Origin: Pseudomonas sp. GR 6-02
Lineage (GTDB): Bacteria > Pseudomonadota > Gammaproteobacteria > Pseudomonadales > Pseudomonadaceae
Assembly (NCBI RefSeq): GCF_001655615.1
Contig: NZ_CP011567.1
Coordinates: forward strand, 6,358,001 to 6,422,000
Direction: 5' to 3'
Length of the DNA stretch: 64,000 nucleotides
This document shows, in pieces, positions 62,812 through 64,000 of this stretch (the first letter of the stretch is position 1; each line of letters opens with the position of its first letter). The position numbers and the translations under genes are program-made. Under the pieces are notes generated by a model, which was not told the DNA's origin, ran no database searches, and saw nothing but the letters and a program-made list of their open reading frames with translations.

Positions 62812-64000
62812 TCAATCCCGCCAGACCTGTCGCAACCGTGCCAGCGCCGACTCTATCGCTGGCTCTGGCACCGCCGCGAAACCCAGTACCAGACCGGCGC
62901 GCTGATCGACTGGTGTCCTGGAGTCCGGTAGCCAATAGTTGCTCAAGCCATTGATCTCCACACCCACGCTTTCCGCTTGTTCGATCAGTCGCCGTTCGCG
63001 GGCCAAGCTGTCCACCGAAACCGTCATGTGCAGCCCGGCGGAGACGGTGGGCAGGCTACCCACTCCGGTCATCCCCGCCGGCCAGCCGCCCAGCAAACAA
63101 TTGCGACGGCTGAGGGCGGCACGCCGCATCCGGCGAATGTGCCGCTGGAAATGCCCGGCGGCCATGAACTCGGCCATCACCGCTTGAGTGCTCACTTCAG
63201 AATGCCGCACATCCACCGCCCGACGCTGCGCGAATGCGTCCACCAGGCCCGGCGGTAGCACCAGATAACCCAGGCGCAGCGCCGGAAAAGCGACCTTGCC
63301 GAAGGTGCCGACATACAGCACCCGCCCATGGCGATCGAGTGCCGCCAGCGGCGCCAGTGGCGCGCCGCTGTAACGGTACTCGCCATCGTAGTCGTCCTCG
63401 ATGATCCAGCCCTGGTTGCCCTCGGCCCAGGCGAGCAGTTCCAGACGCCGGGCCAGACTCATGACCACACCGGTCGGGTATTGATGGGAAGGCGTAACGT
63501 AAGCCAGCCGGCAATCGCTCAACTGCGCCAAGGCGCTGCAGTCGATCCCCTCCTCATCCACCGGCACACCGTGCAGCTGCGCACCGGCTACCGCAAAGGC
63601 ATGGCCGGCAGCACGATAACCCGGATTTTCAATGCCCACCCCATCGCCAGGCTCCACCAGCAACTGTGCACAAAGGCTGATCCCCTGCTGCGCGCCACTG
63701 GTGATCACAATTTGCTCAGCGGCGCACTGCATCCCTCTCGAGCTGCGCAAGTAGGCAGCAATCAATCCGCGCAAGCGTTCATCACCTGCCGGGTCGCCAT
63801 AACACAGCTGCTGTAAATCCGGCTTACGCCAGAAAGCCGCATTCAGCTTGGCCCAAACCTCGAAAGGGAACAGATCGAACGCCGGCACGCCAACCCTGAA
63901 TGCGCGCGGCGGACCACCAGGCGGCACAGCCAAATGATTCTTTTCAACGCGCCCCAAAGCACTGCTGTGGATAACTTTACTGGATGGAACAACAGGTAAA
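62812..64000 (-). CDS. MocR-family regulator, aminotransferase part (5' end outside window)
   Basis: PLP-binding aminotransferase-like domain of a GntR/MocR regulator. The frame stays open upstream from 63957 to base 64000, so the N-terminal winged-helix domain is expected beyond the window; TTG 63957 is not the true start. Visible are 'G-V-P-A-F-D-L-F-P', 'Q-L-C-Y-G-D-P-A-G', 'V-T-P-S-H-Q-Y-P-T-G', I-I-E-D-D-Y-D-G-E-Y-R-Y and the PLP-lysine site G-T-F-G-K-V-A-F-P-A-L-R-L-G-Y. Target unknown; MocR genes often regulate a divergent neighbour. Confidence 0.88.
   Translation of the reverse strand, partial: LPVVPSSKVIHSSALGRVEKNHLAVPPGGPPRAFRVGVPAFDLFPFEVWAKLNAAFWRKPDLQQLCYGDPAGDERLRGLIAAYLRSSRGMQCAAEQIVITSGAQQGISLCAQLLVEPGDGVGIENPGYRAAGHAFAVAGAQLHGVPVDEEGIDCSALAQLSDCRLAYVTPSHQYPTGVVMSLARRLELLAWAEGNQGWIIEDDYDGEYRYSGAPLAPLAALDRHGRVLYVGTFGKVAFPALRLGYLVLPPGLVDAFAQRRAVDVRHSEVSTQAVMAEFMAAGHFQRHIRRMRRAALSRRNCLLGGWPAGMTGVGSLPTVSAGLHMTVSVDSLARERRLIEQAESVGVEINGLSNYWLPDSRTPVDQRAGLVLGFAAVPEPAIESALARLRQVWRD

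Overview
The window is a chromosome segment of a Pseudomonas, most likely from the P. fluorescens complex. The grounds are the high-GC coding style, many REP-type palindromes built on 'GTAGGAGC...GGCTTGC...GCGAAG', and the gene order HU - rubredoxin reductase - rubredoxin - ubiC - ubiA - phoB - phoR - phoU - pstBACS - MFS - purK - purE - aspA, which follows the order known from P. aeruginosa.

1-16.8 kb: a type VI secretion system (T6SS) cluster with the layout of the H1 type. Divergent arms leave a regulatory gap near 3.3-3.7 kb. On the minus strand lie fha (tagH), tssJ and tssK, the last running off the window. On the plus strand lie tssA-tssB-tssC-hcp, then an embedded effector/immunity pair (Tae4 amidase and a small cysteine-containing lipoprotein), then tssE-tssF-tssG-tssH(clpV)-tssI(vgrG). 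Next come an EagR chaperone and a 1460-residue prePAAR/PAAR-Rhs effector with an AHH nuclease tip. The operon therefore encodes tail, sheath, recycling ATPase, spike and two antibacterial cargoes.

20.8-30.3 kb: an AT-richer polymorphic-toxin island downstream of rhs. It holds the immunity genes of the current tip, at least two displaced Rhs tips with their immunity genes (a WHH nuclease and an unclassified HH-motif domain), SUKH-, Imm11- and DUF2384-like genes, and at least six short rhs fragments, one inverted. Mosaic junctions link these pieces. One displaced toxin is fused in frame to its immunity protein, probably through loss of a stop codon. This is the most unusual part of the window.

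30.4-40.2 kb: core genes for HU, rubredoxin and its reductase, ubiquinone synthesis (ubiC, ubiA), the phosphate sensor phoBR, a CNNM/CBS transporter, an M23-type peptidase whose 3' end runs into a REP element, and a receiver-domain regulator. 40.3-47.4 kb: phoU-pstB-pstA-pstC-pstS on the minus strand. Recognisable Pho boxes lie before phoB, pstC and pstS, so this block is one PhoB-controlled regulon.

47.6-54.5 kb: an MHS-type transporter, a thioesterase, a hexose-6-phosphate mutarotase, DUF3299 and YeaQ-type proteins, purEK with a terminator-like leader, and a LysR regulator. 54.7-59.2 kb: aspartate/alanine/asparagine metabolism (aspA, an AGCS symporter, a type I asparaginase). 59.3-62.6 kb: a probable acetylpolyamine module (AraC regulator, amidohydrolase, periplasmic polyamine-binding protein). 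The window ends inside a MocR-type regulator. No rRNA, tRNA, CRISPR array or transposase gene was recognised.
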